Shown here piece after piece: positions 23,200 through 36,647 of a DNA stretch of 64,000 nt. The number at the start of each line of letters is the position of its first letter. Position 1 is the first letter of the stretch. The notes beneath the pieces were generated by a model. The model saw only the letters and a program-made list of their open reading frames with translations, searched no databases and was not told the origin of the DNA. The translations under genes were made by a program, and so were the position numbers. The DNA comes from Limanda limanda (lineage: Eukaryota > Chordata > Actinopteri > Pleuronectiformes > Pleuronectidae). Location: contig NW_026870454.1 in NCBI RefSeq assembly GCF_963576545.1, forward strand, positions 558,001 to 622,000, given 5' to 3'.

Positions 23200-26100
23200 A
23201 ATATCTCTTTCTCCTATGTGCTTTCATCCCTAACCCTAACCCTAACCCTTCCGAAAGTCGGAGAAGCTCAAGGATGGTACTGATCGATGCGCGCTACCCC
23301 ATTTAGTGGGGGTAGAGCCTACTTGCAAGTCTCTCCGACCTTCACAAAAAAAGTTATTCAAGAATATCTCTTTCTCCTATGTGCTTTCATCCCTAACCCT
23401 AACCCTAACCCTTCCGAAAGTCGGAGAAGCTCAAGGATGGTACCGATCGATGCGCGCTACCCCATTTAGTGGGGGTAGAGCCTACTTGCAAGTCTCTCCG
23501 ACCTTCACAAAAAAAGTTATTCAAGAATATCTCTTTCTCCTATGTGCTTTCATCCCTAACCCTAACCCTAACCCTTCCGAAAGTCGGAGAAGCTCAAGGA
23601 TGGTACCAATCGATGCGCGCTACCCCATTTAGTGGGGGTAGAGCCTACTTGCAAGTCTCTCCGACCTTCACAAAAAAAGTTATTCAAGAATATCTCCTCA
23701 GATTTGGGGGAATTTCGTCGGTCGACCTCTTCCGAAGGTCGTACAAGCTCGGGGATGGTACCAATCGATCCGCAGGACCCAAATTAGTCCAGATGCAACC
23801 ACTTTCCAAGTCTCTCCGACCTTCACAAAAAAAGTTATTCAAGAATATCTCTTTCTCCTATGTGCTTTCATCCCTAACCCTAACCCTAACCCTTCCGAAA
23901 GTCGGAGAAGCTCAAGGATGGTACCGATCGATGCGCGCTACCCCATTTAGTGGGGGTAGAGCCTACTTGCAAGTCTCTCCGACCTTCACAAAAAAAGTTA
24001 TTCAAGAATATCTCCTCAGATTTGGGGGAATTTCGTCGGTCGACCTCTTCCGAAGGTCGTACAAGCTCGGGGATGGTACCAATCGATCTGCAGGACCCAA
24101 ATTAGTCCAGATGCAACCACTTTCCAAGTCTCTCCGACCTTCACAAAAAAAGTTATTCAAGAATATCTCTTTCTCCTATGTGCTTTCATCCCTAACCCTA
24201 ACCCTTCCGAAAGTCGGAGAAGCTCAAGGATGGTACCGATCGATGCGCGCTACCCCATTTAGTGGGGGTAGAGCCTACTTGCAAGTCTCTCCGACCTTCA
24301 CAAAAAAAGTTATTCATGAATATCTCTTTCTCCTATGTGCTTTCATCCCTAACCCTAACCCTAACCCTTCCGAAAGTCGGAGAAGCTCAAGGATGGTACT
24401 GATCGATGCGCGCTACCCCATTTAGTGGGAGTAGAGCCTACTTGCAAGTCTCTCCGACCTTCACAAAAAAAGTTATTCAAGAATATCTCCTCAGATTTGG
24501 GGGAATTTCGTCGGTCGACCTCTTCCGAAGGTCGTACAAGCTCGGGGATGGTACCAATCGATCCGCAGGACCCAAATTAGTCCAGATGCAACCACTTTCC
24601 AAGTCTCTCCGACCTTCACAAAAAAAGTTATTCAAGAATATCTCTTTCTCCTATGTGCTTTCATCCCTAACCCTAACCCTAACCCTTCCGAAAGTCGGAG
24701 AAGCTCAAGGATGGTACCGATCGATGCGCGCTACCCCATTTAGTGGGGGTAGAGCCTACTTGCAAGTCTCTCCGACCTTCACAAAAAAAGTTATTCAAGA
24801 ATATCTCTTTCTCCTATGTGCTTTCATCCCTAACCCTAACCCTAACCCTTCCGAAAGTCGGAGAAGCTCAAGGATGGTACCGATCGATGCGCGCTACCCC
24901 ATTTAGTGGGGGTAGAGCCTACTTGCAAGTCTCTCCGACCTTCACAAAAAAAGTTATTCAAGAATATCTCTTTCTCCTATGTGCTTTCATCCCTAACCCT
25001 AACCCTAACCCTTCCGAAAGTCGGAGAAGCTCAAGGATGGTACCAATCGATGCGCGCTACCCCATTTAGTGGGGGTAGAGCCTACTTGCAAGTCTCTCCG
25101 ACCTTCACAAAAAAAGTTATTCAAGAATATCTCCTCAGATTTGGGGGAATTTCGTCGGTCGACCTCTTCCGAAGGTCGTACAAGCTCGGGGATGGTACCA
25201 ATCGATCCGCAGGACCCAAATTAGTCCAGATGCAACCACTTTCCAAGTCTCTCCGACCTTCACAAAAAAAGTTATTCAAGAATATCTCTTTCTCCTATGT
25301 GCTTTCATCCCTAACCCTAACCCTAACCCTTCCGAAAGTCGGAGAAGCTCAAGGATGGTACCGATCGATGCGCGCTACCCCATTTAGTGGGGGTAGAGCC
25401 TACTTGCAAGTCTCTCCGACCTTCACAAAAAAAGTTATTCAAGAATATCTCTTTCTCCTATGTGCTTTCATCCCTAACCCTAACCCTAACCCTTCCGAAA
25501 GTCGGAGAAGCTCAAGGATGGTACCGATCGATGCGCGCTACCCCATTTAGTGGGGGTAGAGCCTACTTGCAAGTCTCTCCGACCTTCACAAAAAAAGTTA
25601 TTCAAGAATATCTCTTTCTCCTATGTGCTTTCATCCCTAACCCTAACCCTAACCCTTCCGAAAGTCGGAGAAGCTCAAGGATGGTACCAATCGATGCGCG
25701 CTACCCCATTTAGTGGGGGTAGAGCCTACTTGCAAGTCTCTCCGACCTTCACAAAAAAAGTTATTCAAGAATATCTCCTCAGATTTGGGGGAATTTCGTC
25801 GGTCGACCTCTTCCGAAGGTCGTACAAGCTCGGGGATGGTACCAATCGATCCGCAGGACCCAAATTAGTCCAGATGCAACCACTTTCCAAGTCTCTCCGA
25901 CCTTCACAAAAAAAGTTATTCAAGAATATCTCTTTCTCCTATGTGCTTTCATCCCTAACCCTAACCCTAACCCTTCCGAAAGTCGGAGAAGCTCAAGGAT
26001 GGTACCGATCGATGCGCGCTACCCCATTTAGTGGGGGTAGAGCCTACTTGCAAGTCTCTCCGACCTTCACAAAAAAAGTTATTCAAGAATATCTCTTTCT

Positions 26101-28007
26101 CCTATGTGCTTTCATCCCTAACCCTCACCCTAACCCTTCCGAAAGTCGGAGAAGCTCAAGGATGGTACCGATCGATGCGCGCTACCCCATTTAATGGGGG
26201 TAGAGCCTACTTGCAAGTCTCTCCGACCTTCACAAAAAAAGTTATTCAAGAATATCTCTTTCTCCTATGTGCTTTCATCCCTAACCCTAACCCTTCCGAA
26301 AGTCGGAGAAGCTCAAGGATGGTACCGATCGATGCGCGCTACCCCATTTAGTGGGGGTAGAGCCTACTTGCAAGTCTCTCCGACCTTCACAAAAAAAGTT
26401 ATTCAAGAATATCTCCTCAGATTTGGGGGAATTTCGTCGGTCGACCTCTTCCTAAGGTCGTACAAGCTCGGGGATGGTACCAATCGATCCGCAGGACCCA
26501 AATTAGTCCAGATGCAACCACTTTCCAAGTCTCTCCGACCTTCACAAAAAAAGTTATTCAAGAATATCTCTTTCTCCTATGTGCTTTCATCCCTAACCCT
26601 AACCCTAACCCTTCCGAAAGTCGGAGAAGCTCAAGGATGGTACCGATCGATGCGCGCTACCCCATTTAGTGGGGGTAGAGCCTACTTGCAAGTCTCTCCG
26701 ACCTTCACAAAAAAAGTTATTCAAGAATATCTCTTTCTCCTATGTGCTTTCATCCCTAACCCTAACCCTAACCCTTCCGAAAGTCGGAGAAGCTCAAGGA
26801 TGGTACCGATCGATGCGCGCTACCCCATTTAGTGGGGGTAGAGCCTACTTGCAAGTCTCTCCGACCTTCACAAAAAAAGTTATTCAAGAATATCTCTTTC
26901 TCCTATGTGCTTTCATCCCTAACCCTAACCCTAACCCTTCCGAAAGTCGGAGAAGCTCAAGGATGGTACCGATCGATGCGCGCTACCCCATTTAGTGGGG
27001 GTAGAGCCTACTTGCAAGTCTCTCCGACCTTCACAAAAAAAGTTATTCAAGAATATCTCTTTCTCCTATGTGCTTTCATCCCTAACCCTAACCCTAACCC
27101 TTCCGAAAGTCGGAGAAGCTCAAGGATGGTACCAATCGATGCGCGCTACCCCATTTAGTGGGGGTAGAGCCTACTTGCAAGTCTCTCCGACCTTCACAAA
27201 AAAAGTTATTCAAGAATATCTCCTCAGATTTGGGGGAATTTCGTCGGTCGACCTCTTCCGAAGGTCGTACAAGCTCGGGGATGGTACCAATCGATCCGCA
27301 GGACCCAAATTAGTCCAGATGCAACCACTTTCCAAGTCTCTCCGACCTTCACAAAAAAAGTTATTCAAGAATATCTCTTTCTCCTATGTGCTTTCATCCC
27401 TAACCCTAACCCTAACCCTTCCGAAAGTCGGAGAAGCTCAAGGATGGTACCGATCGATGCGCGCTACCCCATTTAGTGGGGGTAGAGCCTACTTGCAAGT
27501 CTCTCCGACCTTCACAAAAAAAGTTATTCAAGAATATCTCTTTCTCCTATGTGCTTTCATCCCTAACCCTAACCCTAACCCTTCCGAAAGTCGGAGAAGC
27601 TCAAGGATGGTACCGATCGATGCGCGCTACCCCATTTAGTGGGGGTAGAGCCTACTTGCAAGTCTCTCCGACCTTCACAAAAAAAGTTATTCAAGAATAT
27701 CTCTTTCTCCTATGTGCTTTCATCCCTAACCCTAACCCTTCCGAAAGTCGGAGAAGCTCAAGGATGGTACCAATCGATGCGCGCTACCCCATTTAGTGGG
27801 GGTAGAGCCTACTTGCAAGTCTCTCCGACCTTCACAAAAAAAGTTATTCAAGAATATCTCCTCAGATTTGGGGGAATTTCGTCGGTCGACCTCTTCCGAA
27901 GGTCGTACAAGCTCGGGGATGGTACCAATCGATCTGCAGGACCCAAATTAGTCCAGATGCAACCACTTTCCAAGTCTCTCCGACCTTCACAAAAAAAGTT
28001 ATTCAAG
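23200..28007 (+). repeat. 4808-bp period, copy 1 (30 monomers)
   Basis: A runs 3,1,2,3,3,3,4,3 with B at 23689, 24007 (PST), 24482, 25126, 25770, 26408 (CCTAAGG), 27215 and 27853 (PST). T82 opens at 23200 and CAT+T82+A112 is at 24319. The 25925-26562 part carries the TCA/ATGG/A2/CCTAAGG cassette also seen at 6077, 11998, 15830, 33766 and 56508. Confidence 0.85.
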
Positions 28008-30088
28008 AATATCTCTTTCTCCTATGTGCTTTCATCCCTAACCCTAACCCTAACCCTTCCGAAAGTCGGAGAAGCTCAAGGATGGTACTGATCGATGCGC
28101 GCTACCCCATTTAGTGGGGGTAGAGCCTACTTGCAAGTCTCTCCGACCTTCACAAAAAAAGTTATTCAAGAATATCTCTTTCTCCTATGTGCTTTCATCC
28201 CTAACCCTAACCCTAACCCTTCCGAAAGTCGGAGAAGCTCAAGGATGGTACCGATCGATGCGCGCTACCCCATTTAGTGGGGGTAGAGCCTACTTGCAAG
28301 TCTCTCCGACCTTCACAAAAAAAGTTATTCAAGAATATCTCTTTCTCCTATGTGCTTTCATCCCTAACCCTAACCCTAACCCTTCCGAAAGTCGGAGAAG
28401 CTCAAAGATGGTACCAATCGATGCGCGCTACCCCATTTAGTGGGGGTAGAGCCTACTTGCAAGTCTCTCCGACCTTCACAAAAAAAGTTATTCAAGAATA
28501 TCTCCTCAGATTTGGGGGAATTTCGTCGGTCGACCTCTTCCGAAGGTCGTACAAGCTCGGGGATGGTACCAATCGATCCGCAGGACCCAAATTAGTCCAG
28601 ATGCAACCACTTTCCAAGTCTCTCCGACCTTCACAAAAAAAGTTATTCAAGAATATCTCTTTCTCCTATGTGCTTTCATCCCTAACCCTAACCCTAACCC
28701 TTCCGAAAGTCGGAGAAGCTCAAGGATGGTACCGATCGATGCGCGCTACCCCATTTAGTGGGGGTAGAGCCTACTTGCAAGTCTCTCCGACCTTCACAAA
28801 AAAAGTTATTCAAGAATATCTCCTCAGATTTGGGGGAATTTCGTCGGTCGACCTCTTCCGAAGGTCGTACAAGCTCGGGGATGGTACCAATCGATCTGCA
28901 GGACCCAAATTAGTCCAGATGCAACCACTTTCCAAGTCTCTCCGACCTTCACAAAAAAAGTTATTCAAGAATATCTCTTTCTCCTATGTGCTTTCATCCC
29001 TAACCCTAACCCTTCCGAAAGTCGGAGAAGCTCAAGGATGGTACCGATCGATGCGCGCTACCCCATTTAGTGGGGGTAGAGCCTACTTGCAAGTCTCTCC
29101 GACCTTCACAAAAAAAGTTATTCATGAATATCTCTTTCTCCTATGTGCTTTCATCCCTAACCCTAACCCTAACCCTTCCGAAAGTCGGAGAAGCTCAAGG
29201 ATGGTACTGATCGATGCGCGCTACCCCATTTAGTGGGAGTAGAGCCTACTTGCAAGTCTCTCCGACCTTCACAAAAAAAGTTATTCAAGAATATCTCCTC
29301 AGATTTGGGGGAATTTCGTCGGTCGACCTCTTCCGAAGGTCGTACAAGCTCGGGGATGGTACCAATCGATCCGCAGGACCCAAATTAGTCCAGATGCAAC
29401 CACTTTCCAAGTCTCTCCGACCTTCACAAAAAAAGTTATTCAAGAATATCTCTTTCTCCTATGTGCTTTCATCCCTAACCCTAACCCTAACCCTTCCGAA
29501 AGTCGGAGAAGCTCAAGGATGGTACCGATCGATGCGCGCTACCCCATTTAGTGGGGGTAGAGCCTACTTGCAAGTCTCTCCGACCTTCACAAAAAAAGTT
29601 ATTCAAGAATATCTCTTTCTCCTATGTGCTTTCATCCCTAACCCTAACCCTAACCCTTCCGAAAGTCGGAGAAGCTCAAGGATGGTACCGATCGATGCGC
29701 GCTACCCCATTTAGTGGGGGTAGAGCCTACTTGCAAGTCTCTCCGACCTTCACAAAAAAAGTTATTCAAGAATATCTCTTTCTCCTATGTGCTTTCATCC
29801 CTAACCCTAACCCTAACCCTTCCGAAAGTCGGAGAAGCTCAAGGATGGTACCAATCGATGCGCGCTACCCCATTTAGTGGGGGTAGAGCCTACTTGCAAG
29901 TCTCTCCGACCTTCACAAAAAAAGTTATTCAAGAATATCTCCTCAGATTTGGGGGAATTTCGTCGGTCGACCTCTTCCGAAGGTCGTACAAGCTCGGGGA
30001 TGGTACCAATCGATCCGCAGGACCCAAATTAGTCCAGATGCAACCACTTTCCAAGTCTCTCCGACCTTCACAAAAAAAGTTATTCAAG
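28008..30088 (+). repeat. 4808-bp period, partial copy 2
   Basis: B at 28497, 28815 (PST), 29290 and 29934, each 4808 bp after its partner. A runs 3,1,2,3 and marks (T82 opener, A83 before B, PST, A2, CAT+T82+A112) match 23200-25280. AAAG at 28405 is new here. Correspondence fades in the block after 30089. Confidence 0.85.
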
Positions 30089-33000
30089 AATATCTCTTTC
30101 TCCTATGTGCTTTCATCCCTAACCCTAACCCTAACCCTTCCGAAAGTCGGAGAAGCTCAAGGATGGTACCGATCGATGCGCGCTACCCCATTTAGTGGGG
30201 GTAGAGCCTACTTGCAAGTCTCTCCGACCTTCACAAAAAAAGTTATTCAAGAATATCTCTTTCTCCTATGTGCTTTCATCCCTAACCCTAACCCTTCCGA
30301 AAGTCGGAGAAGCTCAAAGATGGTACCGATCGATGCGCGCTACCCCATTTAGTGGGGGTAGATCCTACTTGCAAGTCTCTCCGACCTTCACAAAAAAAGT
30401 TATTCAAGAATATCTCCTCAGATTTGGGGGAATTTCGTCGGTCGACCTCTTCCGAAGGTCGTACAAGCTCGGGGATGGTACCAATCGATCCGCAGGACCC
30501 AAATTAGTCCAGATGCAACCACTTTCCAAGTCTCTCCGACCTTCACAAAAAAAGTTATTCAAGAATATCTCTTTCTCCTATGTGCTTTCATCCCTAACCC
30601 TAACCCTTCCGAAAGTCGGAGAAGCTCAAGGATGGTACTGATCGATGCGCGCTACCCCATTTAGTGGGGGTAGAGCCTACTTGCAAGTCTCTCCGACCTT
30701 CACAAAAAAAGTTATTCGAGAATATCTCTTTCTCCTATGTGCTTTCATCCCTAACCCTAACCCTAACCCTTCCGAAAGTCGGAGAAGCTCAAGGATGGTA
30801 CCGATCGATGCGCGCTACCCCATTTAGTGGGGGTAGAGCCTACTTGCAAGTCTCTCCGACCTTCACAAAAAAAGTTATTCAAGAATATCTCTTTCTCCTA
30901 TGTGCTTTCATCCCTAACCCTAACCCTAACCCTTCCGAAAGTCGGAGAAGCTCAAGGAAGGTACCGATCGATGCGCGCTACCCCATTTAGTGGGGGTAGA
31001 GCCTACTTGCAAGTCTCTCCGACCTTCACAAAAAAAGTTATTCAAGAATATCTCTTTCTCCTATGTGCTTTCATCCCTAACCCTAACCCTTCCGAAAGTC
31101 GGAGAAGCTCAAGGATGGTACCGATCGATGCGCGCTACCCCATTTAGTGGGGGTAGATCCTACTTGCAAGTCTCTCCGACCTTCACAAAAAAAGTTATTC
31201 AAGAATATCTCCTCAGATTTGGGGGAATTTCGTCGGTCGACCTCTTCCGAAGGTCGTACAAGCTCGGGGATGGTACCAATCGATCCGCAGGACCCAAATT
31301 AGTCCAGATGCAACCACTTTCCAAGTCTCTCCGACCTTCACAAAAAAAGTTATTCAAGAATATCTCTTTCTCTTATGTGCTTTCATCCCTAACCCTAACC
31401 CTAACCCTTCCGAAAGTCGGAGAAGCTCAAGGATGGTACCGATCGATGCGCGCTACCCCATTTAGTGGGGGTAGAGCCTACTTGCAAGTCTCTCCGACCT
31501 TCACAAAAAAAGTTATTCAAGAATATCTCTTTCTCCTATGTGCTTTCATCCCTAACCCTAACCCTAACCCTTCCGAAAGTCGGAGAAGCTCAAGGATGGT
31601 ACCAATCGATGCGCGCTACCCCATTTAGTGGGGGTAGAGCCTACTTGCAAGTCTCTCCGACCTTCACAAAAAAAGTTATTCAAGAATATCTCCTCAGATT
31701 TGGGGGAATTTCGTCGGTCGACCTCTTCCGAAGGTCGTACAAGCTCGGGGATGGTACCAATCGATCTGCAGGACCCAAATTAGTCCAGATGCAACCACTT
31801 TCCAAGTCTCTCCGACCTTCACAAAAAAAGTTATTCAAGAATATCTCTTTCTCCTATGTGCTTTCATCCCTAACCCTAACCCTAACCCTTCCGAAAGTCG
31901 GAGAAGCTCAAGGATGGTACCGATCGATGCGCGCTACCCCATTTAGTGGGGGTAGAGCCTACTTGCAAGTCTCTCCGACCTTCACAAAAAAAGTTATTCA
32001 AGAATATCTCTTTCTCCTATGTGCTTTCATCCCTAACCCTAACCCTAACCCTTCCGAAAGTCGGAGAAGCTCAAGGATGGTACCGATCGATGCGCGCTAC
32101 CCCATTTAGTGGGGGTAGAGCCTACTTGCAAGTCTCTCCGACCTTCACAAAAAAAGTTATTCAAGAATATCTCTTTCTCCTATGTGCTTTCATCCCTAAC
32201 CCTAACCCTAACCCTTCCGAAAGTCGGAGAAGCTCAAGGATGGTACCGATCGATGCGCGCTACCCCATTTAGTGGGGGTAGAGCCTACTTGCAAGTCTCT
32301 CCGACCTTCACAAAAAAAGTTATTCAAGAATATCTCTTTCTCCTATGTGCTTTCATCCCTAACCCTAACCCTAACCCTTCCGAAAGTCGGAGAAGCTCAA
32401 GGATGGTACCGATCGATGCGCGCTACCCCATTTAGTGGGGGTAGAGCCTACTTGCAAGTCTCTCCGACCTTCACAAAAAAAGTTATTCAAGAATATCTCT
32501 TTCTCCTATGTGCTTTCATCCCTAACCCTAACCCTAACCCTTCCGAAAGTCGGAGAAGCTCAAGGATGGTACCGATCGATGCGCGCTACCCCATTTAGTG
32601 GGGGTAGAGCCTACTTGCAAGTCTCTCCGACCTTCACAAAAAAAGTTATTCAAGAATATCTCCTCAGATTTGGGGGAATTTCGTCGGTCGACCTCTTCCG
32701 AAGGTCGTACAAGCTCGGGGATGGTACCAATCGATCCGCAGGACCCAAATTAGTCCAGATGCAACCACTTTCCAAGTCTCTCCGACCTTCACAAAAAAAG
32801 TTATTCAAGAATATCTCTTTCTCCTATGTGCTTTCATCCCTAACCCTAACCCTAACCCTTCCGAAAGTCGGAGAAGCTCAAGGATGGTACCGATCGATGC
32901 GCGCTACCCCATTTAGTGGGGGTAGAGCCTACTTGCAAGTCTCTCCGACCTTCACAAAAAAAGTTATTCAAGAATATCTCTTTCTCCTATGTGCTTTCAT

Positions 33001-33765
33001 CCCTAACCCTATCCCTAACCCTTCCGAAAGTCGGAGAAGCTCAAGGATGGTACCGATCGATGCGCGCTACCCCATTTAGTGGGGGTAGAGCCTACTTGCA
33101 AGTCTCTCCGACCTTCACAAAAAAAGTTATTCAAGAATATCTCCTCAGATTTGGGGGAATTTCGTCGGTCGACCTCTTCCGAAGGTCGTACAAGCTCGGG
33201 GATGGTACCAATCGATCTGCAGGACCCAAATTAGTCCAGATGCAACCACTTTCCAAGTCTCTCCGACCTTCACAAAAAAAGTTATTCAAGAATATCTCTT
33301 TCTCCTATGTGCTTTCATCCCTAACCCTAACCCTTCCGAAAGTCATAGAAGCTCAAGGATGGTACCGATCGATGCGCGCTACCCCATTTAGTGGGGGTAG
33401 AGCCTACTTGCAAGTCTCTCCGACCTTCACAAAAAAAGTTATTCAAGAATATCTCTTTCTCCTATGTGCTTTCATCCCTAACCCTAACCCTAACCCTTCC
33501 GAAAGTCGGAGAAGCTCAAGGATGGTACTGATCGATGCGCGCTACCCCATTTAGTGGGAGTAGAGCCTACTTGCAAGTCTCTCCGACCTTCACAAAAAAA
33601 GTTATTCAAGAATATCTCCTCAGATTTGGGGGAATTTCGTCGGTCGACCTCTTCCGAAGGTCGTACAAGCTCGGGGATGGTACCAATCGATCCGCAGGAC
33701 CCAAATTAGTCCAGATGCAACCACTTTCCAAGTCTCTCCGACCTTCACAAAAAAAGTTATTCAAG
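30089..33765 (+). repeat. Mosaic segment with TTATG/GATCC marks
   Basis: A runs 2,4,2,5,2,2 with B at 30409, 31204, 31685 (PST), 32655, 33136 (PST) and 33611. The set A2-T82 (30564), A, A, A2-GATCC (31041), B, TTATG A (31359), A83 A (31522), PST B foreshadows the 41-54 kb HOR. Private changes: CGAGAATATC near 30718, AAGGAAGGTACC near 30960, CCCTATCCC near 33011, GTCATAGAAG near 33345. Confidence 0.85.
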
Positions 33766-36647
33766 AATATCTCTTTCTCCTATGTGCTTTCATCCCTAAC
33801 CCTAACCCTAACCCTTCCGAAAGTCGGAGAAGCTCAAAGATGGTACCGATCGATGCGCGCTACCCCATTTAGTGGGGGTAGAGCCTACTTGCAAGTCTCT
33901 CCGACCTTCACAAAAAAAGTTATTCAAGAATATCTCTTTCTCCTATGTGCTTTCATCCCTAACCCTCACCCTAACCCTTCCGAAAGTCGGAGAAGCTCAA
34001 GGATGGTACCGATCGATGCGCGCTACCCCATTTAATGGGGGTAGAGCCTACTTGCAAGTCTCTCCGACCTTCACAAAAAAAGTTATTCAAGAATATCTCT
34101 TTCTCCTATGTGCTTTCATCCCTAACCCTAACCCTTCCGAAAGTCGGAGAAGCTCAAGGATGGTACCGATCGATGCGCGCTACCCCATTTAGTGGGGGTA
34201 GAGCCTACTTGCAAGTCTCTCCGACCTTCACAAAAAAAGTTATTCAAGAATATCTCCTCAGATTTGGGGGAATTTCGTCGGTCGACCTCTTCCTAAGGTC
34301 GTACAAGCTCGGGGATGGTACCAATCGATCCGCAGGACCCAAATTAGTCCAGATGCAACCACTTTCCAAGTCTCTCCGACCTTCACAAAAAAAGTTATTC
34401 AAGAATATCTCTTTCTCCTATGTGCTTTCATCCCTAACCCTAACCCTAACCCTTCCGAAAGTCGGAGAAGCTCAAGGATGGTACCGATCGATGCGCGCTA
34501 CCCCATTTAGTGGGGGTAGAGCCTACTTGCAAGTCTCTCCGACCTTCACAAAAAAAGTTATTCAAGAATATCTCTTTCTCCTATGTGCTTTCATCCCTAA
34601 CCCTAACCCTAACCCTTCCGAAAGTCGTAGAAGCTCAAGGATGGTACCGATCGATGCGCGCTACCCCATTTAGTGGGGGTAGAGCCTACTTGCAAGTCTC
34701 TCCGACCTTCACAAAAAAAGTTATTCAAGAATATCTCTTTCTCCTATGTGCTTTCATCCCTAACCCTAACCATAACCCTTCCGAAAGTCGGAGAAGCTCA
34801 AGGATGGTACCGATCGATGCGCGCTACCCCATTTAGTGGGGGTAGAGCCTACTTGCAAGTCTCTCCGACCTTCACAAAAAAAGTTATTCAAGAATATCTC
34901 TTTCTCCTATGTGCTTTCATCCCTAACCCTAACCCTAACCCTTCCGAAAGTCGGAGAAGCTCAAGGATAGTACCGATCGATGCGCGCTACCCCATTTAGT
35001 GGGGGTAGAGCCTACTTGCAAGTCTCTCCGACCTTCACAAAAAAAGTTATTCAAGAATATCTCCTCAGATTTGGGGGAATTTCGTCGGTCGACCTCTTCC
35101 GAAGGTCGTACAAGCTCGGGGATGGTACCAATCGATCCGCAGGACCCAAATTAGTCCAGATGCAACCACTTTCCAAGTCTCTCCGACCTTCACAAAAAAA
35201 GTTATTCAAGAATATCTCTTTCTCCTATGTGCTTTCATCCCTAACCCTCACCCTAACCCTTCCGAAAGTCGGAGAAGCTCAAGGATGGTACCGATCGATG
35301 CGCGCTACCCCATTTAGTGGGGGTAGAGCCTACTTGCAAGTCTCTCCGACCTTCACAAAAAAAGTTATTCAAGAATATCTCTTTCTCCTATGTGCTTTCA
35401 TCCCTAACCCTAACCCTAACCCTTCCGAAAGTCGTAGAAGCTCAAGGATGGTACCGATCGATGCGCGCTACCCCATTTAGTGGGGGTAGAGCCTACTTGC
35501 AAGTCTCTCCGACCTTCACAAAAAAGGTTATTCAAGAATATCTCCTCAGATTTGGGGGAATTTCGTCGGTCGACCTCTTTCGAAGGTCGTACAAGCTCGG
35601 GGATGGTACCAATCGATCCGCAGGACCCAAATTAGTCCAGATGCAACCACTTTCCAAGTCTCTCCGACCTTCACAAAAAAAGTTATTCAAGAATATCTCT
35701 TTCTCCTATGTGCTTTCATCCCTAACCCTCACCCTAACCCTTCCGAAAGTCGGAGAAGCTCAAGGATGGTACCGATCGATGCGCGCTACCCCATTTAGTG
35801 GGGGTAGAGCCTACTTGCAAGTCTCTCCGACCTTCACAAAAAACGTTATTCAAGAATATCTCTTTCTCCTATGTGCTTTCATCCCTAACCCTAACCCTTC
35901 CGAAAGTCGGAGAAGCTCAAGGATGGTACCGATCGATGCGCGCTACCCCATTTAGTGGGGGTAGAGCCTACTTGCAAGTCTCTCCGACCTTCACAAAAAA
36001 AGTTATTCAAGAATATCTCCTCAGATTTGGGGGAATTTCGTCGGTCGACCTCTTCCGAAGGTCGTACAAGCTCGGGGATGGTACCAATCGATCCGCAGGA
36101 CCCAAATTAGTCCAGATGCAACCACTTTCCAAGTCTCTCCGACCTTCACAAAAAAAGTTATTCAAGAATATCTCTTTCTCCTATGTGCTTTCATCCCTAA
36201 CCCTAACCCTAACCCTTCCGAAAGTCGGAGAAGCTCAAGGATGGTACCGATCGATGCGCGCTACCCCATTTAGTGGGGGTAGAGCCTACTTGCAAGTCTC
36301 TCCGACCTTCACAAAAAAAGTTATTCAAGAATATCTCTTTCTCCTATGTGCTTTCATCCCTAACCCTAACCCTAACCCTTCCGAAAGTCGGAGAAGCTCA
36401 AAGATGGTACCAATCGATGCGCGCTACCCCATTTAGTGGGGGTAGAGCCTACTTGCAAGTCTCTCCGACCTTCACAAAAAAAGTTATTCAAGAATATCTC
36501 CTCAGATTTGGGGGAATTTCGTCGGTCGACCTCTTCCGAAGGTCGTACAAGCTCGGGGATGGTACCAATCGATCCGCAGGACCAAAATTAGTCCAGATGC
36601 AACCACTTTCCAAGTCTCTCCGACCTTCACAAAAAAAGTTATTCAAG
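33766..36647 (+). repeat. Block shared with 56.5-58.9 kb
   Basis: A runs 3,4,2,2,2 with B at 34249 (CCTAAGG), 35056, 35537 (TTTCG), 36012 and 36493 (CCAAAA). Marks: TCA+ATGG (33929), GTAG (34567), CCATAA (34730), TCA and GTAG (35211, 35374), TCA+ACG (35692), AAAG+A83 (36330). The same order, minus the A-A-B at 35211-35691, lies 22.7 kb downstream. One A has ATAGTACC near 34969, losing KpnI. Confidence 0.85.

Noticed and set aside
23469..24425. Plus-strand open frames of 60-318 codons throughout, including the longest (also 28277-29233)
   Set aside because: They are by-products of the satellite: monomer lengths of 1 or 2 modulo 3 rotate the frame, and all frames repeat the same peptide pieces. 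Ends are set by TAG in CATTTAG or by the T82 mark (TGA). There is no promoter, domain or codon bias.
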